Positions 16,919 through 24,181 of a stretch of 37,007 nucleotides of DNA are shown here, piece after piece. This DNA is from Schleiferiaceae bacterium (GTDB lineage Bacteria > Bacteroidota > Bacteroidia > Flavobacteriales > Schleiferiaceae), in contig JAGYKI010000027.1 of NCBI GenBank assembly GCA_018401735.1, positions 1 through 37,007 of the forward strand, written 5' to 3'. Positions within the stretch are counted from its first letter, which is position 1. Each line of letters starts with the position of its first letter. A program made the position numbers and the translations under genes. The notes under the pieces are model-generated. The model ran no database searches, was not told the DNA's origin, and worked only from the letters and a program-made list of their open reading frames with translations.

Positions 16919-17467
16919 TTATTTAATCGGCAAACGTACTAGTTGATTTTCCCAGGCCAACTGCATTTCAAATCCTTCACCAGTGTTTACTAAACTAATC
17001 GTAAACTGTTCAATAACAGTAGACACTCTTTCTGAATATACTTTAGCTGCCACCACATCAAATTCGGATTCCCTACTGGCTTCACTTTTAAAGTTTACTC
17101 CCCAGGGATATTCTTTAGAATTGAACAGTATTTCCCATTCTTCCGCGCCAGGAATAGTCCACAAGCTGTATTTTCCTGCTGGCAATGTTTGGCCTTGAAT
17201 TTCTAATTCGCTTTGAGTGGTAAAGGTTGTGGCTTCATTAGCACCAGTGCGCCAAACTTCACCATAAGGAATTAAATTTCCGAAAATAGCTCTACCCCTA
17301 ACCGAAGGTCTATTGTAAAAAATAGATACATCGTAATCGCCTTGCACATAGGATACCGTTGCCTCTGGTGACATTTTTTTGGTATTGTGTTGCAAATATT
17401 TAAAAGCCCCAAAAAGCAAAATTGCTAGACTAACTAGACTAATGACTACCCACTTAAGTACTTTCAT
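16919..17467 (-). CDS. DUF2911 family protein
   Basis: A 182-residue protein with one N-terminal membrane segment (about residues 5-25), which may be a signal anchor. The DUF2911 core shows SIFYNRPSVRGR (about 49-60), YGEVWRTGANEATTF (about 68-82) and LPAGKYSLWTIP (about 94-105), typical of this Bacteroidota family. Function is unknown; a beta-sandwich envelope protein is likely. It is first in a minus-strand operon with the OmpA-like and DUF1569 genes, with a candidate promoter just upstream. Confidence 0.85.
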   Translation of the reverse strand: MKVLKWVVISLVSLAILLFGAFKYLQHNTKKMSPEATVSYVQGDYDVSIFYNRPSVRGRAIFGNLIPYGEVWRTGANEATTFTTQSELEIQGQTLPAGKYSLWTIPGAEEWEILFNSKEYPWGVNFKSEASRESEFDVVAAKVYSERVSTVIEQFTISLVNTGEGFEMQLAWENQLVRLPIK

Positions 17468-17484
17468 CCCGTTTAATTTTTTAA

Positions 17485-17515
17485 CGAAGGTAATGGCTTT
17501 ACTAGGCTATTGCAA
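17485..17515 (-). promoter_or_regulatory. Candidate promoter of the DUF2911-OmpA-DUF1569 operon
   Basis: On the minus strand TTG (17515-17513), a 20 bp spacer and TACCTTCG (17492-17485) fit the Bacteroidota pattern with a single mismatch in the -7 element. The DUF2911 ATG follows 17 bp later. Confidence 0.45.
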
Positions 17516-17571
17516 TCTTTTAAAAAATATCCCCCTATAAACTTTAAATTGCCTGTTCATTTAAAATCTAC

Positions 17572-19407
17572 ATGAGAGCTAAAACTGCCATTACCTTAGT
17601 GAGTATTTTATTCTTATTCAACTCCCTTTCCATGAAAAGTCAGAGTCCGCATTGGGCCAAAGAAGCCATTTGGTATCAAATTTTTCCCGAACGTTTTCGC
17701 AATGGCGACCTTAGTAATGATCCGCAGCTAAAAGACCTCGCTTATGCAGACCCGCAAGAATTACCCGCATATTGGCAAGTACACCCTTGGGGAAGCGATT
17801 GGTATAAGTTGCAAGAATGGGAGCTTAAAAATGGCGAGCCCGAATTATGGAAACACCTGCTAAGAAGGCGCTATGGTGGCGATTTACAAGGCATTATCGA
17901 TAAGCTCGATTACCTACAAGAATTGGGAATAACGGCCATTTATTTGAATCCCGTTTTTCAATCGCCTTCCCTCCACAAATACGACGGCGAATCTTATCAT
18001 CATGTTGATCCCAATTTCGGTCCTGACCCCGAGGGAGACCGCCATTTAATACAGCAAGAAAATCCGCTCGACCCTAGCACTTGGCAGTGGACAAGCGCCG
18101 ACTTACTAGCTTTAAAGCTCATTGAAGAAGTGCACAATAGAGGAATGCGTATCATTTTTGACGGGGTATTTAACCACATGGGCCATAACAGTTTCGCTTT
18201 CGCAGATGTGCGAGAAAAACAGGAAAAGAGCCTCTATAAAGATTGGTTTACCATTAAAAGCTGGGACGATCCCACTACCGAGGAGAACGAATTCGACTAT
18301 GAAGGTTGGTTTGGCGTAAAATCCTTACCCGAATTTAAGGAAGATGAAAACGGCATTGTTCCTGGGCCTCGTCAGTATATTTTTGCCGCCACTCAAAGGT
18401 GGATGAACCCCATGAATAAGGGCCCGCAGTATGGAATTGACGGTTGGCGATTAGACGTGGCCTTCTGCGTAAAGCATGCCTTTTGGAAAGAGTGGCGTTT
18501 ACTCGTGAAAAGCCTAAACCCAGAAGCTTATATTACGGCCGAATTAGTAAGTCCCCTGGAAGAAACACTTCCTTATTTATCAGGCGATGAATTTGATGCG
18601 GAAATGAATTACAATTGGTCTTTCACTTGCACTGAGTTCTTTTTTAATCCCGGTAAATATCGCAGTACTGCTAGTGAATTTGAGGCCGAACTCGCGCGCA
18701 TGCGCCATGCTTTTCCGCCCGATGTGGCCTATTTAAATCAGAATTTATTCGGTAGCCATGATGTAAACCGATTGGCTTCACATATTGTCAATCGCGGTAT
18801 CGGTAATTTTAGAGATTGGGGCACTTATTTCAATCTATCGAAAGTGAGCGAAAACCCCAATTATAAGGTGGGTCCTGCGAATGGCGCAGAAAAGGAATTG
18901 CAAAAACTTTTCATCGTAATGCAAATGTGTTATGTGGGAGCACCCATGATTTATTACGGAGATGAAGTAGGCATGTGGGGCGCCAATGATCCCGATGATC
19001 GCAAACCCATGCTTTGGGATGATATTGCTTATGAAGATGAAGTGTACTTGCCAAATCAAACGAAACGCGCCCAACCCGATCCGGTAGCCGCTGATTGGGA
19101 TTTGTGGAATTTTTACCGAGAGATGATAGCCATTCGGAAAAGTCATCTTGCCTTGAGCTTAGGCGACTATGCCACCATTCTTGTTGACGACGACAAGGAG
19201 CTATTTGGCTTTCGGAGGAAATACGGAGCAGAGGAAATTTGGGTTATTTTCAATAATAGCGACAAAGCTCACTCTACTCGCATTCCATCTTCTGCCGCCA
19301 AGCTTATTTCGCTCCGGGCAGATGCGCAAGAATATAGTAGCCAGCAAGGGAATTATGTTTTCAACCTAAAGGCTAAATCCTTCCTCCTACTTAAAGTTGC
19401 AAACTAA
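17572..19407 (+). CDS. Secreted GH13 alpha-amylase family glycosidase
   Basis: A 611-residue enzyme with a signal peptide ending near residue 23 and the IWYQIFPERFRNGD start typical of neopullulanase/cyclomaltodextrinase-type GH13 enzymes. The four conserved regions are present: DGVFNHMGH (region I), DGWRLDVAF with the nucleophile aspartate (about residue 295), ITAELV with the acid/base glutamate (about 323) and FGSHDVNRL with the transition-state aspartate (about 396). It should hydrolyse alpha-1,4-glucans in the periplasm or outside. No SusC/SusD pair, regulator or other glycosidase is adjacent, so it is not part of a visible polysaccharide utilisation locus. Its stop overlaps the convergent methyltransferase gene by 4 bp. 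Confidence 0.9.
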   Translation: MRAKTAITLVSILFLFNSLSMKSQSPHWAKEAIWYQIFPERFRNGDLSNDPQLKDLAYADPQELPAYWQVHPWGSDWYKLQEWELKNGEPELWKHLLRRRYGGDLQGIIDKLDYLQELGITAIYLNPVFQSPSLHKYDGESYHHVDPNFGPDPEGDRHLIQQENPLDPSTWQWTSADLLALKLIEEVHNRGMRIIFDGVFNHMGHNSFAFADVREKQEKSLYKDWFTIKSWDDPTTEENEFDYEGWFGVKSLPEFKEDENGIVPGPRQYIFAATQRWMNPMNKGPQYGIDGWRLDVAFCVKHAFWKEWRLLVKSLNPEAYITAELVSPLEETLPYLSGDEFDAEMNYNWSFTCTEFFFNPGKYRSTASEFEAELARMRHAFPPDVAYLNQNLFGSHDVNRLASHIVNRGIGNFRDWGTYFNLSKVSENPNYKVGPANGAEKELQKLFIVMQMCYVGAPMIYYGDEVGMWGANDPDDRKPMLWDDIAYEDEVYLPNQTKRAQPDPVAADWDLWNFYREMIAIRKSHLALSLGDYATILVDDDKELFGFRRKYGAEEIWVIFNNSDKAHSTRIPSSAAKLISLRADAQEYSSQQGNYVFNLKAKSFLLLKVAN

Positions 19408-20018
19408 CTTTTTTGAAAGAGGGCGTAAATATAAGGTCGCGGATCTCCATTAGGATTAGTATAGAGAAAATCAAAAGACTTTAGAAGTTTAAATTCCTCC
19501 CCTAAGTATTGTTGATACATAGCTAAGTCATACTGGCAAACATCTAATCCCGAGCATTTTAAGGCACCATCTTTACTAAACTGGGCAAGAATAATATAGG
19601 CTCCCGTATTGGTTTTTTCCTTTAGCAGTTGAAAGTAATTTAAACGTTCTTGTTCGGCAGTTAGGAAGTGGAGCACCGCTCTATCGATCCATAAATCGAA
19701 AGGTTCTTGCTTATACAATTCAAGTGGAGCTCCGAGATTATCTTGCACCAAAGTCAATAAGCTAGACTGATTTTCTGCTTGAATTAAACGCAACGCTTCA
19801 TCGCTAATATCACTCAAAACTAAATGCTGGAAAGAACGACTAATTAAACTCTTCACTAAAGTGGTTCGTCCCGCACCACTAATGTGCACCCGAAGCCTTC
19901 CGTCAAATTCTAAATCGTCAATTAGCTGCAAAATTTCGGTCGACTCTGACTGATACCAACCCAAAGTCTCCTTCTCTTTTTGATAAGCCTTATTCCAATG
20001 TGCTATTATATTTTCCAT
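19404..20018 (-). CDS. Class I SAM-dependent methyltransferase
   Basis: A protein of about 204 residues. The N-terminal HWNKAYQKEKETLGWYQ stretch, the DLWIDRAVLHFLT motif (about 110-122) and the CSGLDVCQYD stretch near residue 157 match a small family of methyltransferases of unknown substrate. The cofactor loop reads HISGAGRTTLV instead of the usual aspartate-rich DxGxGxS, still glycine rich. A GTG two codons upstream (20024) keeps the frame open, but ATG at 20018 is preferred because a -7-like element covers 20031-20024. Confidence 0.75.
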   Translation of the reverse strand: MENIIAHWNKAYQKEKETLGWYQSESTEILQLIDDLEFDGRLRVHISGAGRTTLVKSLISRSFQHLVLSDISDEALRLIQAENQSSLLTLVQDNLGAPLELYKQEPFDLWIDRAVLHFLTAEQERLNYFQLLKEKTNTGAYIILAQFSKDGALKCSGLDVCQYDLAMYQQYLGEEFKLLKSFDFLYTNPNGDPRPYIYALFQKS

Positions 20019-20023
20019 ATCCA

Positions 20024-20031
20024 CAAAAGTA
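20024..20031 (-). promoter_or_regulatory. Candidate -7 element, methyltransferase gene
   Basis: On the minus strand TACTTTTG matches TAnnTTTG exactly and ends 5 bp before the ATG at 20018. This would give a leaderless or almost leaderless transcript. No clear -33 TTG was found. Confidence 0.35.
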
Positions 20032-20067
20032 GATCACATCGCCAATACTATTGGTAGCTTATAGCAC

Positions 20068-20100
20068 ACAAAAAAAAAGGACCGCATAAGCGGCCCTTTT
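20068..20100 (-). terminator. Terminator after mdh
   Basis: On the minus strand AAAGGGCCGC (20099-20090) pairs with GCGGTCCTTT (20085-20076) around a 4-nt loop, with one G-U pair, and a run of nine T residues follows. It lies 20 bp after the mdh stop. Confidence 0.85.
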
Positions 20101-20118
20101 AGAAAGATAATAGCAAAA

Positions 20119-21039
20119 TTATAGCAATGCATTGGTTTTATGCACGGCATCAGCGCTAGCTTGAAGCTCCGCTTTTTCGTCTTCGCTCAGTTCAATTTCA
20201 ACGATCTTCTCTACTCCATTGGCACCAATAATTGCGGGTACACCAATACAGATATCGCTTAAACCATACTCGCCATCAAGCATACAAGAAGAAGGGAACA
20301 TTTTATGGCTGTCCGTTGCAATCGCATGAACCATGGAAGCAACCGCTGCGCCTGGTGCATACCAAGCAGAAGTTCCTAATAATTTGGTTAAGGTAGCACC
20401 GCCCACTTTAGTTTCTTGTTTTACCTCCTCCATTTGCTCAGCGCTAATTAGGCTAGAAACTGGAATGGAGTTACGTGTTGCCAAACGCGTTAATGGAATC
20501 ATGCCCGTATCGCTATGACCGCCAATTACCATTCCATCGATATCTGAAATTGGAGCTTCAGTAGCTTCGGCTAAGCGGTATTTAAAACGGGCCGAGTCTA
20601 AAGCACCACCCATACCAATAATTCTATTTTTAGGAAGACCAGTCGCTTTGTGCGCTAAATAGGTCATAGTATCCATAGGATTAGATACGACGATGATAAT
20701 CACATTAGGAGATTCTTTAATAAGATTCTCAGCAACAGTTTTAACAATACCAGCATTGGTACTAATTAACTCCTCTCTCGTCATGCCAGGTTTGCGAGGA
20801 ATACCAGAAGTAATTACCGCAACATCACTATTTGCAGTTTTACTGTAGTCATTCGTACTACCTACAATTTTAGTGTCGAAACCATTTAATGAGGCTGTTT
20901 GCATAAGGTCCATTGCCTTACCTTCCGCGAAGCCTTCTTTAATGTCAAGGACTACTACTTCAGCGGCAAAATCTTTCATGGCAATATACTCTGCACAACT
21001 TGCGCCTACGGCACCTGCACCTACTACGGTAACTTTCAT
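20119..21039 (-). CDS. mdh: Malate dehydrogenase
   Basis: A 306-residue LDH-like malate dehydrogenase of the TCA cycle, interconverting malate and oxaloacetate with NAD. The Rossmann motif GAGAVGASCAEYIA is at about residues 7-20, the substrate loop SGIPRKPGMTREEL (about 77-90) has the arginine pair of malate rather than lactate dehydrogenases, and the catalytic histidine lies in IGGHSDTGMIPL (about 172). A weak -7-like TATTTTCG is at 21083-21076 upstream. The gene is monocistronic with its own terminator. The second repeat copy starts 93 bp upstream of its ATG. Confidence 0.95.
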   Translation of the reverse strand: MKVTVVGAGAVGASCAEYIAMKDFAAEVVVLDIKEGFAEGKAMDLMQTASLNGFDTKIVGSTNDYSKTANSDVAVITSGIPRKPGMTREELISTNAGIVKTVAENLIKESPNVIIIVVSNPMDTMTYLAHKATGLPKNRIIGMGGALDSARFKYRLAEATEAPISDIDGMVIGGHSDTGMIPLTRLATRNSIPVSSLISAEQMEEVKQETKVGGATLTKLLGTSAWYAPGAAVASMVHAIATDSHKMFPSSCMLDGEYGLSDICIGVPAIIGANGVEKIVEIELSEDEKAELQASADAVHKTNALL

Positions 21040-21131
21040 ATTATTTGAGATTTGAGGATTAATTTAAATTCTATGCGAAAATAATAACCTAAGCCCGACT
21101 AAATATTAAAATCCTTAGATTTTCATTAAAA

Positions 21132-21320
21132 AACGTGAATTCGACGTAAAATAAGACCTCAGCCCCCTTGTAAACAGTGGAATTCAAGCCTATGCCGTGA
21201 AGCAATAGCGGGCTATTGCAAGAAACAGAGGCTCGGAAAGACGCTTTTTAGTAAGGGACTAAATGATGTTTCCAATAAAAGTGAAAATCTGAGGCTATGA
21301 TTTATAGTCGAGCTCACGTT
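21132..21320 (+). repeat. Dispersed repeat copy 2, MITE-like with inverted-repeat ends
   Basis: Positions 21132-21288 align colinearly to the reverse complement of 21-177. The left end AACGTGAATTCGACGTAAAA (21132-21151) and TTTATAGTCGAGCTCACGTT (21301-21320) are inverted repeats with 15 of 20 matching positions, suggesting a 189 bp non-autonomous element. Inside is a perfect palindrome GCAATAGC-GG-GCTATTGC (21202-21219). No coding frame is convincing. Flanks are A-rich on both sides; a target-site duplication cannot be read with certainty. Confidence 0.65.
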
Positions 21321-21756
21321 AAAAAGAAAGGACCAGGCTGAGAACGGCAGGCAGGGCGAATTGCAGCAAATCAAATAGCAAAGCAATTCTGATTTTGATT
21401 GAAAACAAGGCAAATACCAACTTCTAAAGCCGTGATTTCTTCATCAAAAACCCTCTCAAATCCAAGAAAGGAGCTTGGGTTAATTGGCAAGAACTAATTA
21501 GGAAAAGTGTTGAAAGCTAAGTATAAACTCCACTAAGCCTTAACTCCCTTTCTTAAAATAGTAGGGGTGAAAAATGGCCTGCATAGAAAAGATCCTTTAA
21601 AAATCTCCTTGCTCAAAATTCGCAGAAAAGCGCTAAGCTTTACTATGGCTTGGCTCAGTTACTATTAATATTAAATTTTAAGCACTATATTTATTTAACA
21701 CCTTATTTTAAGATAGTTACATTATCATTTACTACCTTGCGGCAAATTAAATTTAG
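21321..21756. other. Non-coding stretch between the repeat and the next gene
   Basis: I see no convincing gene, terminator or repeat here. Short open frames are present but show no family features. A weak -7-like TACCTTGC lies about 25 bp before the gene at 21757. Loss of a former gene is possible but not shown. Confidence 0.5.
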
Positions 21757-22395
21757 ATGATTTTCCTCAATATAGTGCACACCAATCCTACTAAGCTTCA
21801 CTCCGCTAGCTTAGTAAAGGATGCGCAACAGTTAATCGAGCAAATTATAAGCAAGCTAAATACCGAAGGAATTATACTTGAAGATTACGGAAAGAGCCTG
21901 ATTGCTCCGCTTTTCGATCTTTACATGAACCACAATCAGGAAATTTTTAATGCCATAAGTAAAGCTTTGGTTCTCGATTACTGCCAAAGCTTTAGTCTTT
22001 TAAAACGCGATACCAACCAAAGCTACCGCAGCATTTTAAAAATGCACTGCAAGATTTGGCAAGAAAGTCAGCCCGGGGTGCAAGAATTAGTTAGCGGAGG
22101 AAAAAGCGCTCTACTTCAATTTCATGATCAAGCAAATTACCAAACCTTTTCTAGGAATGCGACTGAGAAAATGCCCAGTTTGCAGCCCGTTTTAGAAATG
22201 GTAAATGCTTACTTGTTAGCTGATATTTACGCCTTCTTGCCTATTTTGGATGAGGAAGGTTCTATTTCTATTAGTTTCCGAAATTGGGAAGCTTTAACCG
22301 TAAACTACCATCAAGCTTTAGAACAGTTTATAGTTTTTGCCTCAGAAGCTCATTTAATAAGTAGTGCAAAATTAGAAGAAGTTCTTGCTGTTTAA
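21757..22395 (+). CDS. Hypothetical protein, 212 residues
   Basis: I do not recognise this protein. It is predicted soluble, mostly alpha-helical, with no signal peptide or membrane segment. It has no zinc-binding or nucleotide-binding motif that I can see. Two regions stand out by being rich in leucine and aromatic residues: about 40-80 and 140-212. Codon use resembles the neighbours, so the frame is probably real. It precedes the Bor-like lipoprotein gene by 37 bp on the same strand, and the two may be co-transcribed. Confidence 0.65.
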   Translation: MIFLNIVHTNPTKLHSASLVKDAQQLIEQIISKLNTEGIILEDYGKSLIAPLFDLYMNHNQEIFNAISKALVLDYCQSFSLLKRDTNQSYRSILKMHCKIWQESQPGVQELVSGGKSALLQFHDQANYQTFSRNATEKMPSLQPVLEMVNAYLLADIYAFLPILDEEGSISISFRNWEALTVNYHQALEQFIVFASEAHLISSAKLEEVLAV

Positions 22396-22432
22396 TTTCT
22401 CAATGAGCCATATTGCTTTGTAATTTCGCGGT

Positions 22433-22807
22433 ATGAGGAAACATATTTTTTCGGGTTTATTACTAACCGCCGTTTCACTATCGATAAGCTCCTGCTTCAG
22501 TCAGCGCTATAAGGTTGGTCCTTTAGAACTAACAGAAAAAACGATCATCAATACCCAAAAAAGCCACTTTCTTTTTTACGGTTTGGTGGCTTTAAATGAA
22601 GTGATGCTAGATTCACTTACTTTAGATTCCGCTAACTATCGGGTGGAAGTAATTCACACCTTTCCTGATGTTTTAGTTTCAGCGATGACGGTTGGGGTTT
22701 ATACCCCATCTACCATTAGAGTGGAAGTTTCGGCCGAGAAGCCCATCCCCAAAAGGAAAAGAATTTTATTACTGAAATTCCCTGATCCCAAGGAGGAAAA
22801 AGAATAA
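22433..22807 (+). CDS. Bor-like small lipoprotein
   Basis: A 124-residue lipoprotein: hydrophobic N-terminus ending in SISSC (cysteine at about residue 21). The rest follows the pattern of the lambda Bor/Iss family: a SHFLFYGL stretch in the position of the Bor HHFFVSGI, and a C-terminal VSAMTVGVYTPSTIRVEV segment that resembles the Bor GFITLGIYTPLEARV. Bor is a surface lipoprotein linked to serum resistance; what these distant relatives do is unknown. The similarity is from memory and by eye. It ends in a hairpin beginning at its stop codon. Confidence 0.6.
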   Translation: MRKHIFSGLLLTAVSLSISSCFSQRYKVGPLELTEKTIINTQKSHFLFYGLVALNEVMLDSLTLDSANYRVEVIHTFPDVLVSAMTVGVYTPSTIRVEVSAEKPIPKRKRILLLKFPDPKEEKE

Positions 22808-22831
22808 AGCCCCAATTTTCATTGAGGCTTT
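22806..22831. terminator. Hairpin between the Bor-like gene and sucC
   Basis: AAAGCC (22806-22811) pairs with GGCTTT (22826-22831), with an inner CAAT/ATTG stem, one mismatch and a TTTC loop. The minus strand continues with a T-rich tail into the Bor-like gene end, so it may act mostly for sucC; the plus-strand T run is short. Confidence 0.5.
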
Positions 22832-22846
22832 AAATCTATTATACTA

Positions 22847-22866
22847 TTTTACGTCGAACTCACGTT
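22847..22866 (+). repeat. Solo end of the dispersed repeat
   Basis: TTTTACGTCGAACTCACGTT differs at one position from the inverted left end of the copy at 21132. Neither flank resembles the body of the element, so only the end is present, located 19 bp beyond the stop of sucC. It may be a relic of excision or an independent use of the end sequence. Confidence 0.55.
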
Positions 22867-22884
22867 ATTTACCAAAAAGCGGTT

Positions 22885-24072
22885 TTATACCAACTCCTGT
22901 ACTTTAGCAGCAGCTTCATGAAGAGCGATGGCCGAGTGAACCTGTAAGCCACTTTCATCGATCATCTTCTTAGCTAATATCGCGTTAGTCCCTTGTAATC
23001 TTACGATGATAGGAATGTTGATGTTTTCGATGTTTTTGTAGGCATCGATAATACCTTGAGCCACACGATCACAGCGTACAATACCACCGAAGATATTTAC
23101 TAAAATCGCTTTTACATTCTCATCACGTAAGATAATACGGAAGGCTTTTTCTACTCTTTCTGCGTCAGCGGTACCGCCCACGTCTAAGAAATTAGCAGGG
23201 TTACCACCGGCCATTTTAATAATGTCCATCGTAGCCATCGCTAAACCAGCACCGTTTACCATACAACCTACGTTGCCATCCAGGTTAACAAAGTTTAAGC
23301 CTGCTTCGCCTGCTTCCACGTCAATAGGATCTTCTTCTCTGGTGTCGCGTAAAGCTGCGTAATCTTTGTGACGGAATAAACCGTTATCATCTAAAGTTAC
23401 TTTAGCGTCTACTGCCAAAATTTTATCATCCGAAGTTTTTAAAACTGGGTTGATTTCAAAAAGGCTAGCATCAATCCCTTCGTAGGCATTGTAAAGACTA
23501 GTAACAAATTTTGTCATTTCTTTAAAAGCCGCACCACTTAAACCTAAGTTGAAGGCAATTTTGCGCGCTTGAAAACCTTGTAAACCAACTTTAGGATCGA
23601 TTTCTTCGGTAAAAATAAGGTGTGGCGTATTTTCCGCTACCGCTTCAATGTCCATTCCACCTTCGGTAGAATACATAATCATGTTTCTACCACTTTCGCG
23701 GTTTAATAAAACCGACATATAAATTTCAGACGTTTCACTTTCACCAGGATAGTAAACATCTTCAGCAATTAATACTTGGTTAACCAATTTACCTTCCGCA
23801 GAAGTTTGTGGGGTAACCAGCATCATTCCTAAAATCTGTTCTGAGATGCTACGCACTTCATCGAGATTTTTGGCGAGTTTAACACCACCACCTTTACCGC
23901 GGCCACCGGCGTGAACTTGCGCTTTTACCACGTACCAAGAAGTACCTGTTTCTTCGCTAAGTTTTTTAGCTGCTTCTACAGCTTCGTCTGGCGTAGAGGC
24001 TACTTTACCACGTTGCACCCGCACGCCATAAGAGGCCAAAATATCCTTTCCTTGAAATTCGTGTAAATTCAT
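22885..24072 (-). CDS. sucC: Succinyl-CoA synthetase (ADP/GDP-forming) subunit beta
   Basis: A 395-residue ATP-grasp subunit of the TCA-cycle enzyme that makes succinate and NTP from succinyl-CoA. It begins MNLHEFQGKDILASYGV, shows the KAQVHAGGRGKGGGVK nucleotide-binding loop (about residues 50-65), the DAKVTLDDN metal site (about 217-225) and the NIFGGIVRCD motif (about 323-332). Length is normal. The alpha subunit gene sucD is not in the window, so the subunits are encoded apart here, as in many Bacteroidota. It is divergent from the DUF5916 gene and has its own -7 element. Confidence 0.95.
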   Translation of the reverse strand: MNLHEFQGKDILASYGVRVQRGKVASTPDEAVEAAKKLSEETGTSWYVVKAQVHAGGRGKGGGVKLAKNLDEVRSISEQILGMMLVTPQTSAEGKLVNQVLIAEDVYYPGESETSEIYMSVLLNRESGRNMIMYSTEGGMDIEAVAENTPHLIFTEEIDPKVGLQGFQARKIAFNLGLSGAAFKEMTKFVTSLYNAYEGIDASLFEINPVLKTSDDKILAVDAKVTLDDNGLFRHKDYAALRDTREEDPIDVEAGEAGLNFVNLDGNVGCMVNGAGLAMATMDIIKMAGGNPANFLDVGGTADAERVEKAFRIILRDENVKAILVNIFGGIVRCDRVAQGIIDAYKNIENINIPIIVRLQGTNAILAKKMIDESGLQVHSAIALHEAAAKVQELV

Positions 24073-24094
24073 CTATTGCTTTTTTCTGAGAGCA

Positions 24095-24102
24095 CAAAAA
24101 TA
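24095..24102 (-). promoter_or_regulatory. Candidate -7 element of the sucC promoter
   Basis: On the minus strand TATTTTTG matches TAnnTTTG exactly and ends 22 bp before the sucC ATG. The -33 region offers only a partial TTT at the right distance. Confidence 0.45.
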
Positions 24103-24144
24103 TGCCCTTATTGTTAACCTCGGAAATTTTGCGCCCCTTTTATC

Positions 24145-24152
24145 TACCTTTG
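24145..24152 (+). promoter_or_regulatory. Candidate -7 element of the DUF5916-lol-kds operon
   Basis: TACCTTTG matches TAnnTTTG exactly and ends 29 bp before the ATG at 24182. Nearby TTG triplets lie at poor distances (13 or 31 bp), so the -33 element is unclear. It is back to back with the sucC promoter within a 109 bp gap. Confidence 0.45.
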
Positions 24153-24181
24153 CCGACAATAATTTTCCCCTAGAAAAAATA

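Noticed and set aside
21213..21413. Minus-strand open frame of 66 residues across the repeat
   Set aside because: It overlaps the repeat and its composition is not protein-like.
21040..21756. CRISPR array or integron-like array in the long gap
   Set aside because: Only one repeat element with a single copy is present, with no regular spacing and no associated genes.
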